Assembly (NCBI GenBank): GCA_946886325.1
Contig: CAMPIK010000103.1
Location: forward strand, 1 to 7,684
From: an uncultured Shinella sp.
GTDB lineage: Bacteria > Pseudomonadota > Alphaproteobacteria > Rhizobiales > Rhizobiaceae
Direction: 5' to 3'
Length of the DNA: 7,684 bases
Part shown: piece by piece, positions 1-7,229 of the stretch
Layout: every line of letters starts with the position of its first letter
Position numbering within the stretch: position 1 is the stretch's first letter
Made by a program: the position numbers and the translations under genes
The notes under the pieces: model-generated
Databases searched by the model: none
What the model was told of the DNA's origin: nothing
The model's input: the letters and a program-made list of their open reading frames with translations, nothing else

Positions 1-1180
1 TGTCACGGCCGCCGCCGGCATTCCGGTCGTGCTGATCGACCGCGACCAGGAGGCCGCGGACAAGGGCAAGGGCGTCTCGCAGGGGCTCGTCACCGGCGCG
101 GTCGGCAAGGGCCGCATGTCGAAGGAGGACGGCGAGAAGCTGCTCTCCCTCATCACGCCGACGCCCGACTATGCGAACCTCGCCGATGCCGACCTCGTCA
201 TCGAGGCCGTGTTCGAGGACCGCACCGTCAAGAAGGACGTGACCGAGAAGATCGAGGCCGTGCTGCGCGAGGACGCGATCTTCGCCTCTAATACCTCGAC
301 GCTGCCGATCACCGGCCTTGCCAAGAACTCGAAGCGTCCCGGCCAGTTCATCGGTATCCACTTCTTCTCGCCGGTCGAGAAGATGATGCTGGTCGAAGTC
401 ATCCTCGGCAAGGAGACGGGCGACAAGGCGCTTGCCACCGCACTCGACTATGTCGCCGCGATCAAGAAGACGCCGATCGTCGTCAACGATACGCGCGGCT
501 TCTACGTCAACCGCTGCGTCTTCCGCTACATGGCTGAAGCCTACGACATGCTGATCGAAGGCGTGCCGCCGGCGATGATCGAGAACGCCGCCAAGATGGC
601 CGGCATGCCGGTCGGTCCGCTGTCGCTCAACGACGAGGTCGCCGTCGATCTCTCCTACAAGATCTTCAAGGCCTCTATTGCCGATCTCGGCCCGGAATCG
701 GTCGATCCGCGCCATATGGACCTGGTGACGAAGATGGTGGAAGGCGAAGGCCGCCTCGGCCGCAAGGCCGGCAAGGGCTTCTACGACTACCCGCCGAAGC
801 CCGCCAAGAAGAAGCTCTGGCCGGGCCTGAAGGAGCTTTACCCGCAGCAGAAGCCTGATGACGTGGACGTGCAGGTGCTGAAGGATCGCCTGCTCGTCAC
901 CATCGCGCTCGAAGCCGCCCGCACCATGGAAGAGGGCATCGTCACCGATCCGCGCGAGGCCGATGTCGGCTCCATCCTCGGCTTCGGCTTCGCGCCCTAT
1001 ACCGGCGGCACGCTCTCCTACATCGACGGCATGGGGGTCAAAAACTTCGTCGCGCTGTGCGAGAAGCTAGCCGCAAGCTATGGCAGCCACTTCCAGCCGA
1101 CGGCGCTGCTCAAGGACATGGCCGCCAAGGGCGAGACCTTCTACGGGCGCTTTGCGCCGGAGGCGAAGAAGGCGGCTTGA
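1..1180 (+). CDS. fadB: 3-hydroxyacyl-CoA dehydrogenase part of a FadB/FadJ-type multifunctional beta-oxidation protein (5' end missing)
   Basis: This is the 3' part of a gene that begins before the window. The reading frame is open from base 2 and stops with TGA at 1178-1180, giving 392 codons. The family oxidises L-3-hydroxyacyl-CoA to 3-ketoacyl-CoA with NAD+ in cytoplasmic fatty-acid beta-oxidation; full-length members are usually about 700-740 residues. The missing half should hold the enoyl-CoA hydratase domain and the NAD-binding GxGxxG loop. Visible in the sequence are the end of Rossmann strand beta-2 (VVLIDRD), the family motif SNTSTLPIT, and HFFSPVEKM with the catalytic His encoded at 359-361. 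The first C-terminal 3HCDH domain starts near TRGFYVNR, and a second copy near DRLLVTIALEAARTMEEG carries GFGFAPYTGG. The product is secure; the choice between fadB and fadJ naming is convention. A fadA thiolase partner is not in the window. The gene converges on the sulfotransferase gene. Confidence 0.95.
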   Translation, partial: VTAAAGIPVVLIDRDQEAADKGKGVSQGLVTGAVGKGRMSKEDGEKLLSLITPTPDYANLADADLVIEAVFEDRTVKKDVTEKIEAVLREDAIFASNTSTLPITGLAKNSKRPGQFIGIHFFSPVEKMMLVEVILGKETGDKALATALDYVAAIKKTPIVVNDTRGFYVNRCVFRYMAEAYDMLIEGVPPAMIENAAKMAGMPVGPLSLNDEVAVDLSYKIFKASIADLGPESVDPRHMDLVTKMVEGEGRLGRKAGKGFYDYPPKPAKKKLWPGLKELYPQQKPDDVDVQVLKDRLLVTIALEAARTMEEGIVTDPREADVGSILGFGFAPYTGGTLSYIDGMGVKNFVALCEKLAASYGSHFQPTALLKDMAAKGETFYGRFAPEAKKAA

Positions 1181-1206
1181 GCCGGGAAATTCCGCGAACA
1201 AGCGCT

Positions 1207-1233
1207 TGGCCGCCCCGAGAGCAGGGGCGGCTA
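1207..1233. terminator. GC-rich hairpin between convergent genes, possible bidirectional transcript end
   Basis: A perfect 8-bp inverted repeat, GCCGCCCC (1209-1216) and GGGGCGGC (1224-1231), encloses a 7-base loop. It can be extended by a G-U and a T-A pair to 1207-1233. It lies 26 bases after the beta-oxidation gene's stop and just beyond the sulfotransferase gene's stop on the other strand, where a shared terminator is expected. No T-tract follows on either strand, so it is not a textbook intrinsic terminator. It may act with Rho or as a 3'-end stabiliser. A 10-bp palindrome (CAAGCGCTTG, 1199-1208) abuts it on the left. Confidence 0.45.
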
Positions 1234-1250
1234 CTGCTCGACGGCGCGGT

Positions 1251-2132
1251 CTATCGGCGCCAGGCGTCCGGCACCGTGTACCCCAAGGCCTCCAGCCGCT
1301 CTATTTCCTCCGTCACGAAGGGGCGCAGCACGTCGTAGAAATAGGGCGGACGCTTCACCTCCGGCGAGACGTTGATCCGCTTCTCGACGACGGCTTCAAG
1401 GCTGCCCGGCGTCCAGATATTGCGGATACCGAGATAGTGCGCGATGCGCGCCAGCGTCCCGTACTTGTCGTTCTCGACATCGTCATAGAAGAGGACCAGC
1501 GGAAGGTCTTTCCCGAGACCGGTCTCCAGTGCGGCAATGTTGGCCGCATAGTTGTTGTTCTTCCAGATATGATCGACCTGCACGAACCGCAGGAACTCCG
1601 CCTCGTCCCACGTGCCGATCTCGTCCGTGCGCCCCTCGAGGCCGAGGTGGAAACGCACATGCGACCACAGGCGTTCATAGGGATTGCGCAGGACATAGAG
1701 GACTTTCAGCACCTCCACGTGACGCGCGACATCCTGCCAGTCCTCCGCCGAGATGTGGCAGCTCAGGTTGCTGAAATCCGACGGATAGGCATTCGGGCGC
1801 GGAGCCGTCAGCAGGCTGCGATACCAGTCCCATCCATCTTCATCCGTCCGATAGCGCTGCAGCCACTCCTCGACAGTCGCCTTCACCTTCGGATTGGTTG
1901 CATTCTGGTATCGGCGCTCGACCTGCGCGGCGCGCATCGGCCGATGCTCCATCGACAGAAAATTGCGATCCACGTACCAGTGATAGAGGAAATGGATCTC
2001 CTTTTCCGGAGAGACATGGACCTGGGGATGCCGGCGAAGCACCTGGCTCAACCAGGTGGTGCCCGCCTTCATCGCACCGATCGAGAGAAAGAGCCGCGGA
2101 AACTGCGGGCCGGAATCGTTGTGAGCTTGCAT
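1251..2132 (-). CDS. PAPS-dependent sulfotransferase domain protein
   Basis: This encodes a 293-residue cytoplasmic enzyme expected to move a sulfuryl group from PAPS to a hydroxyl or amino group, most likely on a glycan. The 5'-phosphosulfate loop GAMKAGTTWL is at residues 19-28. It is followed by SPEKEIHFL (41-49), the Lys-Glu-x-His pattern common in heparan-sulfate-type sulfotransferases. The 3'-phosphate-binding stretch is YVLRNPYERLWSH (146-158), with Arg149 and Ser157 in the canonical R-x7-S spacing. The length fits a single-domain Sulfotransfer_1 (PF00685) member. The frame extends to a TTG at 2147, but the ATG at 2132 is preferred because GGAA sits 9 bases before it and the TTG overlaps that site. 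It follows the giant glycosyltransferase gene by 21 bases on the same strand, so co-transcription is likely. No signal peptide or membrane segment is seen. The acceptor is unknown, and the motifs do not match those of known NodH or LPS sulfotransferases closely enough for a name. Confidence 0.9.
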   Translation of the reverse strand: MQAHNDSGPQFPRLFLSIGAMKAGTTWLSQVLRRHPQVHVSPEKEIHFLYHWYVDRNFLSMEHRPMRAAQVERRYQNATNPKVKATVEEWLQRYRTDEDGWDWYRSLLTAPRPNAYPSDFSNLSCHISAEDWQDVARHVEVLKVLYVLRNPYERLWSHVRFHLGLEGRTDEIGTWDEAEFLRFVQVDHIWKNNNYAANIAALETGLGKDLPLVLFYDDVENDKYGTLARIAHYLGIRNIWTPGSLEAVVEKRINVSPEVKRPPYFYDVLRPFVTEEIERLEALGYTVPDAWRR

Positions 2133-2141
2133 GAATGTCTG

Positions 2142-2145
2142 TTCC
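2142..2145 (-). promoter_or_regulatory. Shine-Dalgarno sequence that decides the sulfotransferase start
   Basis: On the minus strand the junction reads TTGGAACAGACATTC followed by ATG at 2132. GGAA lies 9 bases from the ATG. The only longer alternative start, the TTG at 2147, overlaps the purine core itself and has the upstream gene's stop (TAA, 2156-2154) just 6 bases before it. This supports the ATG start and reinitiation or coupling after the large upstream gene. Confidence 0.55.
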
Positions 2146-2153
2146 AAGGCGAT

Positions 2154-5100
2154 TTAGCCGTTGTAGGTCCAATCGGCGAAGTCCGCGAAATCGTCCAGAA
2201 TGCGCTTCTGGACCTCCAGCGGCATTGTCTCGCGATATTCGTGGATATAGGCCGTTTCGATCTGATTGTCGTGCACCAGGTTGAAACGCTTGTTCTCGAA
2301 GCTGAGCATCGTCTGGTCGAAATCCAGGCCGAGATGCTCACAGATCTTCTTCGACATCTCCATCTGGTTCAGGCAGAGTTCCTCATATTGCACGATCATC
2401 AGCCGGTGCGCGCCGTGCTGCTTCAGTGCCCGCGCCGCGCCGACGCAATAGCGCTTCGTGTGCGCCATGGTGATGGGATAGGTCGTTTCGAGCCAGTCAT
2501 CCATCGTCATTTTCGTGCGCCGGAACGAGGACCAGAGCAGGGAGCGGAAATCGCGGACCATGCACAGCGCCGGCACATCGACCATTTCGAGGATACGCGG
2601 CATGTGCGCCATGTAGCGCGGTGTCTTGTCGAAGAGCTTGACGGTCTTGTCCTTGATGACAGGCGAGGCTTCGCGAAGCCTGACGAAGGCCTCCAGGAAG
2701 CTGTCCGTGTCCATGACCGCGCGCGCCTTCTCCTCCGACAGGCTCCACGTGTCGCAGAGATTGTCGAAGAAGGGCTGCGTCTCCGGGAAGGCTCTCGGCG
2801 TCTCGTTCAGCAGCATGCCGCCTTCGAAACTGCTGTCGAGATCGGGATGCTGCCGGACGATCTCCGACACCATCGTGGTGCCGCTGTGCTCGAACCCGCC
2901 GATGACTGCATGGAGCACATCGCGCAAGACGCGCGGTTCAGTCGACACGCTGCGGTCCGGTCGGCGAAACGCCCATGGATAGGCCGATCGGTCGGGGAAC
3001 TGAACCTTGGGCTCCCAGGGTCCCCTGGCAGGGGCAGACAGATAGATGCGGGCCAACTCGTCGGCCTGCTCTTCCGCGCGGCGCAAGGGTGCAGCCACTT
3101 TCGGCGGGGAAAGGAAGCGTTCGGGATCGGCATCCATTCCCGTCAGCACATCCCGCAAGCCGGCAATGCTTGAGACATCGACGACAAATCCGTTCTCGCC
3201 TTCGACAACGTTTTCATGCAGCGCGCCGCGATCGGATGTGATGACCCAGACACCGGAGGCCATCGCCTCTCTCGTTACAAGGCCAAAGCTTTCGGGCCAG
3301 ATGGACGGCGCCAGCAGCACATCGATACTGGCATAGAGTGATGCCACTTCGCTCGAAGGCACCTTCGGAATGAAGGTGACCGTCGTGCCACCCCAGGTCT
3401 CGCGGTAGCTCGTGCCGGGATGAAGCAGATCGTCGGTGACGAACAGTTCGATATTTCGCAGTTCCGACGTCCGAAGCACGGCACGAATGAGGCTGTAGCC
3501 CTTGTGCGGCGCCATTCCGCCGATGAAACCGATGCGGACCTTGCCGTCGGGGCTTTTCGTCCGTTCGCGCGGAACGAAATGCGATACGCCGTTTGGCATA
3601 GCTTCTGCCGGTATGCCGTGCGCCCGATGCAGCTCGGCAAAGGAATCCGACACGGCAAAGACCCTTTCGGCCCGCCGCAATGCGAACATCAGGGCTCTCG
3701 AGCGATCGTAGCGATGGAGCGCCACGCCCGGCCTGGCGTCAAACTGTCCGTCGATGAAGTTCTGGATCGGGTTGTCGTTGGCGTAGTAGCGCTGGACACC
3801 GTAGTGATCGAGGATGAACTGGTTCGGCGAGATCCACCAGCCGTCATGGAGCGTGACGAAGTAGGGAATTCCAGCTTCAATGGCAGCTTCCGCGATCGAT
3901 GTCGTGAGGCGCTGGATGCAATGGAAATGCACCACATGCGGCTCGAAACGGTCGAGGAATTTTGCAAAGCCCGCCTTCGCCCCCGGATTGTCGATCCGCA
4001 TCTCCCCGTCCTTGTGGAGAATGACGCCGTGGACGGTCACCGGGATGCCGTCCTGAATGTAGCTGCGGCTCTCGTTCTCATTGAGAAGATAATAGGAAGA
4101 CCAGACATCCGATTTGGGCGAATCGGGATCGATCGAAATGGAGGTGAAGACTTCGATCTCGATGTGATCGCCGTACTTCCGCATCAGGTCCTGGACGTTG
4201 TCCTCGACGACCCGCGTTGCTCCACCGATCCGGAAGGGCGGGTAGAAGACGTTGACGACCGCCACGCGCATCCGGGGCTTGGTGCGCTCTGTCGGGACAA
4301 CCTCGTCCACGACCTTGGCGAATATATCCTTCAGATTGGCCGCCATGGCCTGCATGTTGTAGTCGCGCCCTGCCTTTTCCATCGCCGCCCGACCGACCGC
4401 ATGCCGCAAGGCGCGATCTGAAATCAGGTTTTCGAGCGCGGACAGCCAATCCGACATCTCGGCCGCGACAAAGCCGTCGACACCAGGCTCGATCAGATCG
4501 CGATAGGTTGCCGTCGCGCTGACGACGCTTGGAATGCCGAACATCGCCGCTTCGAGCCATTTGATTTCGCTCTTGCAGCCGTTGACCAGCGTATCGCCGA
4601 GGACAGACAGGTTGATGTCGGCTTCCTCGCCGAGGAACCGCCAATAGCGCCCATAATCCCAGATCGGTTCGACCATGACGATCTGGTTGCGATAGGGGGC
4701 AAGGACTTCGGGAAGCGTGAGGTACCCGACGATGACCAGCCTCACCGACTGCTCATGCTTCCGGAAGATTTCCGCCAGAGCCGGCGCGAGAAGGTCGTCG
4801 AAATCGGAGTTGTGCGCCTTGGTGCCGGTTCCGTAGAACAGCGTGACGGGACGCAAAGGCGTCGTGCGGCTGGAGAGCGTGGCGATTTCGCCGTGGAGCT
4901 TTCCAAAGGCGTTCCGGTGCACGAAGACCGTCCGGTCGGGCATGAAGCGCTGCATTTCGGCGGCGAGGGCCGGCGTCGATGCGAGACCGTAATCGCAGAG
5001 CGACATCGCTGCCTGGATATGGGCCGTCCCGACGATCAAGCCGCCATAGACCCGGCGCGAGATCTGATTGCCATAGCTTTCGAAACTATCCGGGAAGATC

Positions 5101-6992
5101 GCGTGGTCGAAGATGAGGTCATCGATCTCGTAGAAGGTGACGATGCCGAGGGAGCGTACCTGACGGATCAGATCGATGTTCCTTGGCGACCCACCGATCC
5201 GATAGAAGATGACGGCGTCATACTTGCGGACGTCCTGCAAAAGGGCGGTCCGCTCGGCGTCACCAATGAAGACGGAGCATGCGATGTCCGCTGCCGCGAG
5301 GTGCTCGGCTTTTTGATGCACGCGGTAGAACAGGCACTGCGGCAGGGTGCAATCGGTATAGATCGCAACATTCTGGATGCCGGAAATACGGTGCGGCGTG
5401 GCACGGGCCGCGTTCGCATCCAACTGGCCGGCCGCAAGTGCGCAGCTTTCCGCTCCCAGTTCGAAGGCCGCCTGCCGGTCACCATCAGCGCCGACCTCCG
5501 TGCCCCTGTCGTGCAATTGCGCAAACAGGTGATCGATCGCCTTGTGCAGGGCTTCGCTGGCAACGACATTGTGGGGGAGCGCGGCGAGTATGCGCTTGCT
5601 CTCCACCAGAACGTCGTTCCATTTCTTCTGCTGCACGAGATTGTTGAGAAAAACTTCCTGCGTCTCGTGGGAAAGGCGCTCCCGAAGTTCAAAGAATATC
5701 CGGGAGGCGCCCGCAACGTCGCCGGTATTCTGCAGGCTTGTCGCGTGGAGTTCCCGCGTCTCGTCGCCATTGAGGCCGGCTGCCAGCATGCGCTCACAGA
5801 TTGCCCGCCCGCCGGCGTGGTCGCCGCGGAAGAGCCGTCCCCGCACGACCAGGCGCAATGCCGGCTCGTAAGCCGGCTTGAACAGCGACGGATATGCATT
5901 GGCTGAATGCAGGGTGCCGAGCACGTCGTCGAGACGACGCCAATCCTGAACCTGGCCTGCCGCCGGTCGGCCGAAGACTTCCGCGAGAAACGCCTCCGGC
6001 AGCGCCGGCACCTGGATCCCGTGCCTGCGGAGAAGAAGGCGGGATTCGTTCAGCCGACCTTCCCGATAGCCGCCGTTGAACCAATGGCGGGCCGCGGCGC
6101 GGTTGTCCGCCAAGCCGAGATCCGGATAGAATCCGCGATAGAAAGCGGGATCGAACGTGCGGTCGAGATTGTAGATGGCGCCACGTTCCAGGCCGTTCCG
6201 GATGAAGTGGACCAGTGCCTCGTCGCCCTCGAGCCCTTCGTCTTCAAGTCCGTTCAGCGCGACATAGTCCGGCGCGTGAAAGAGTTCGCACCAGGTGTCA
6301 TCGGCAATGCCGATCTCGGCGAGCGCCTCCATGACAGCAGGGGCGTTGGGCTTCAACGTCGTCTCGCCGTTCGCCTTGCCGACCAGCAGATAGTGGAGAA
6401 GCGGACAAATATTGTGTTCGACGAGTTCCGGATGGTGCCCGAGGTAATATTTGGTGTCGAACCACCGCAGCGGGCGCCGTCCTTCAAGCCACCCATAGGT
6501 GAGGTAGTGCTCGATGGCGTCGATGCCGACCTTGTTAATATCCGGCTGCAGGTCGCGATAGGTCTGCTCCACGCCTTCGGCACGGAGCAACTCCACCTGG
6601 CGCGCGCGCGGCAGGATTTTCAGCCGGTGGATATCGGGATGAAGGGCCGCCGCATTCGGGTTGCGCCCTGCAAATCCCTCCGGCGCCGGCGCCCTGCCCT
6701 CCAGCCGTCCGCGTGTCACATAGTGATAAAGCGGATTGACGCCCGCACTGACGACATCCGCATTGTGTTCGAGGTAAAAGGACGTCGAAAACTCTTTCGA
6801 CGGGTCCCGCCCTTCCTTCCAGCCATGAAGCGCATAGTGCTGAAGGGGATCCACACCGCCAACTTCCACATCGGGGTTGAGATCGAGATAGTATTTTTTG
6901 TCGAAGAAGGGAGAGATTATCGCCTTAACTGTCTCAATGTTCTTGTTTTTTTTCTTGAATAGGCCGAGGCGCTTCATCTTCTGCACGTCCAT
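2154..6992 (-). CDS. Giant multidomain protein: N-terminal repeats, two GT-B glycosyltransferases, C-terminal sulfotransferase
   Basis: One uninterrupted 1612-codon frame. Residues 29-319 hold six degenerate ~38-residue repeats (YYLxxNPDV, PLxHYxxxG, EGRxP). Residues ~376-490 are helical and TPR-like. Residues ~541-895 form a divergent GT-B (GT4-like) domain with CLFYRVH (553-559), YEIDDLIFD (621-629) and KSEIKWLEA (807-815). Residues ~908-1320 form a canonical GT4 domain: PPFRIGG (918-924), VVHFHC (1020-1025), GFIGGMAPHKG (1155-1165) and the EX7E pair Glu1234/Glu1242. Residues ~1358-1612 form a sulfotransferase: GGFEHSGTT (1365-1373), DKTPRY (1455-1460) and Arg1480/Ser1488 in R-x7-S spacing. 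The expected roles are sugar transfer from nucleotide sugars plus sulfate transfer from PAPS in the cytoplasm, probably on one surface glycan or glycoconjugate; sugars and acceptor are unknown. The start is ATG at 6992; no clear ribosome site precedes it, and an ATG at codon 6 is an alternative. The N-terminus is lysine-rich, with no signal peptide. It heads the unit with the downstream sulfotransferase. Confidence 0.92.
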   Translation of the reverse strand: MDVQKMKRLGLFKKKNKNIETVKAIISPFFDKKYYLDLNPDVEVGGVDPLQHYALHGWKEGRDPSKEFSTSFYLEHNADVVSAGVNPLYHYVTRGRLEGRAPAPEGFAGRNPNAAALHPDIHRLKILPRARQVELLRAEGVEQTYRDLQPDINKVGIDAIEHYLTYGWLEGRRPLRWFDTKYYLGHHPELVEHNICPLLHYLLVGKANGETTLKPNAPAVMEALAEIGIADDTWCELFHAPDYVALNGLEDEGLEGDEALVHFIRNGLERGAIYNLDRTFDPAFYRGFYPDLGLADNRAAARHWFNGGYREGRLNESRLLLRRHGIQVPALPEAFLAEVFGRPAAGQVQDWRRLDDVLGTLHSANAYPSLFKPAYEPALRLVVRGRLFRGDHAGGRAICERMLAAGLNGDETRELHATSLQNTGDVAGASRIFFELRERLSHETQEVFLNNLVQQKKWNDVLVESKRILAALPHNVVASEALHKAIDHLFAQLHDRGTEVGADGDRQAAFELGAESCALAAGQLDANAARATPHRISGIQNVAIYTDCTLPQCLFYRVHQKAEHLAAADIACSVFIGDAERTALLQDVRKYDAVIFYRIGGSPRNIDLIRQVRSLGIVTFYEIDDLIFDHAIFPDSFESYGNQISRRVYGGLIVGTAHIQAAMSLCDYGLASTPALAAEMQRFMPDRTVFVHRNAFGKLHGEIATLSSRTTPLRPVTLFYGTGTKAHNSDFDDLLAPALAEIFRKHEQSVRLVIVGYLTLPEVLAPYRNQIVMVEPIWDYGRYWRFLGEEADINLSVLGDTLVNGCKSEIKWLEAAMFGIPSVVSATATYRDLIEPGVDGFVAAEMSDWLSALENLISDRALRHAVGRAAMEKAGRDYNMQAMAANLKDIFAKVVDEVVPTERTKPRMRVAVVNVFYPPFRIGGATRVVEDNVQDLMRKYGDHIEIEVFTSISIDPDSPKSDVWSSYYLLNENESRSYIQDGIPVTVHGVILHKDGEMRIDNPGAKAGFAKFLDRFEPHVVHFHCIQRLTTSIAEAAIEAGIPYFVTLHDGWWISPNQFILDHYGVQRYYANDNPIQNFIDGQFDARPGVALHRYDRSRALMFALRRAERVFAVSDSFAELHRAHGIPAEAMPNGVSHFVPRERTKSPDGKVRIGFIGGMAPHKGYSLIRAVLRTSELRNIELFVTDDLLHPGTSYRETWGGTTVTFIPKVPSSEVASLYASIDVLLAPSIWPESFGLVTREAMASGVWVITSDRGALHENVVEGENGFVVDVSSIAGLRDVLTGMDADPERFLSPPKVAAPLRRAEEQADELARIYLSAPARGPWEPKVQFPDRSAYPWAFRRPDRSVSTEPRVLRDVLHAVIGGFEHSGTTMVSEIVRQHPDLDSSFEGGMLLNETPRAFPETQPFFDNLCDTWSLSEEKARAVMDTDSFLEAFVRLREASPVIKDKTVKLFDKTPRYMAHMPRILEMVDVPALCMVRDFRSLLWSSFRRTKMTMDDWLETTYPITMAHTKRYCVGAARALKQHGAHRLMIVQYEELCLNQMEMSKKICEHLGLDFDQTMLSFENKRFNLVHDNQIETAYIHEYRETMPLEVQKRILDDFADFADWTYNG
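6036..6908 (-). repeat. Array of six ~38-residue protein repeats arranged as three pairs
   Basis: Within the giant protein, residues 29-68 and 69-106 form pair one, about 141-178 and 179-216 pair two, and 237-280 and 281-319 pair three. The shared pattern is F-D-x-x-Y-Y-L-x-x-N-P-D-V, a short spacer with G-(V/I)-x-P-L, then H-Y-x-x-x-G and E-G-R-x-P. The first two copies are clearest; the fifth and sixth are worn (HAPDYVALN, HFIRNGLERG; DPAFYRGFYPDL, HWFNGGYREGR). The spacers between pairs are about 34 and 20 residues. Similar units occur at the N-terminus of large glycosyltransferases and in RTX-type surface proteins of alphaproteobacteria (recalled from general knowledge, not searched). Their function is not established as far as I know. 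Confidence 0.8.
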
Positions 6993-7229
6993 TCGCGATT
7001 TGCTTGCAGGCAGCGGGCCGAAACGTCAAACTCGACCGATACGCTGATCGGGCATCTCCATAACGCATCTGGCGATTTTTGAAAGCCCTATGCGGCGACA
7101 CGGCCGAACCGTCTTCGCAAAGCGTGCCGGGCAGGATATGCGGTGTTTCAAGCGCCTCAAGCCCATAACGGGGCGATCAAACCAGCGCGCTCCAAACGGT
7201 GCGGCGCAGACAATATCCCGGGACAATCG
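6993..7229. promoter_or_regulatory. Divergent intergenic region, presumed to hold both promoters
   Basis: These 237 bases separate the minus-strand glycosyltransferase/sulfotransferase unit from the plus-strand flavoprotein gene, so promoters for both should lie here. No strong consensus pair is visible. On the minus strand TTGACG (7029-7024) resembles a -35 box, but the hexamer 17 bases on (CAAGCA) is a poor -10. On the plus strand TTCGCA (7115-7120) and TATGCG (7138-7143) are spaced by 17 bases and are weak. A small dyad, CCGAT-N6-ATCGG, lies at 7036-7051 and could be an operator. No credible small ORF, RNA gene or repeat was found in it. Confidence 0.3.

Noticed and set aside
29..31. GTG at 29 as a possible start of the beta-oxidation gene
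   Set aside because: The frame is open to the window edge, and the residues before it (VTAAAGIPV) continue the Rossmann fold, so this is an internal valine codon of a longer gene.
1080..6962. A chain of long plus-strand open frames (1080-3173, 3420-4421, 4755-5906, 5907-6962) opposite the two glycan genes
   Set aside because: All are in the frame whose codons are exact reverse complements of the sense codons. Stops there arise only from sense TTA, CTA or TCA, which this GC-rich genome avoids. For example, the stop at 3171-3173 is the complement of a TCA serine codon. The translations resemble no family I know.
2154..6992. Possibility that the giant gene is several genes merged by sequence error
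   Set aside because: The frame is continuous. The linkers between domains carry no internal stop or frame change, and each domain is complete at both ends, so a true fusion is the simplest reading.
1181..7229. Insertion sequence, integrase, tRNA attachment site or CRISPR array explaining the central cassette
   Set aside because: No transposase-like frame, terminal inverted repeat, tRNA-like fold or regularly spaced DNA repeat was found on either strand. The only repeats are the diverged protein repeats inside the giant gene.
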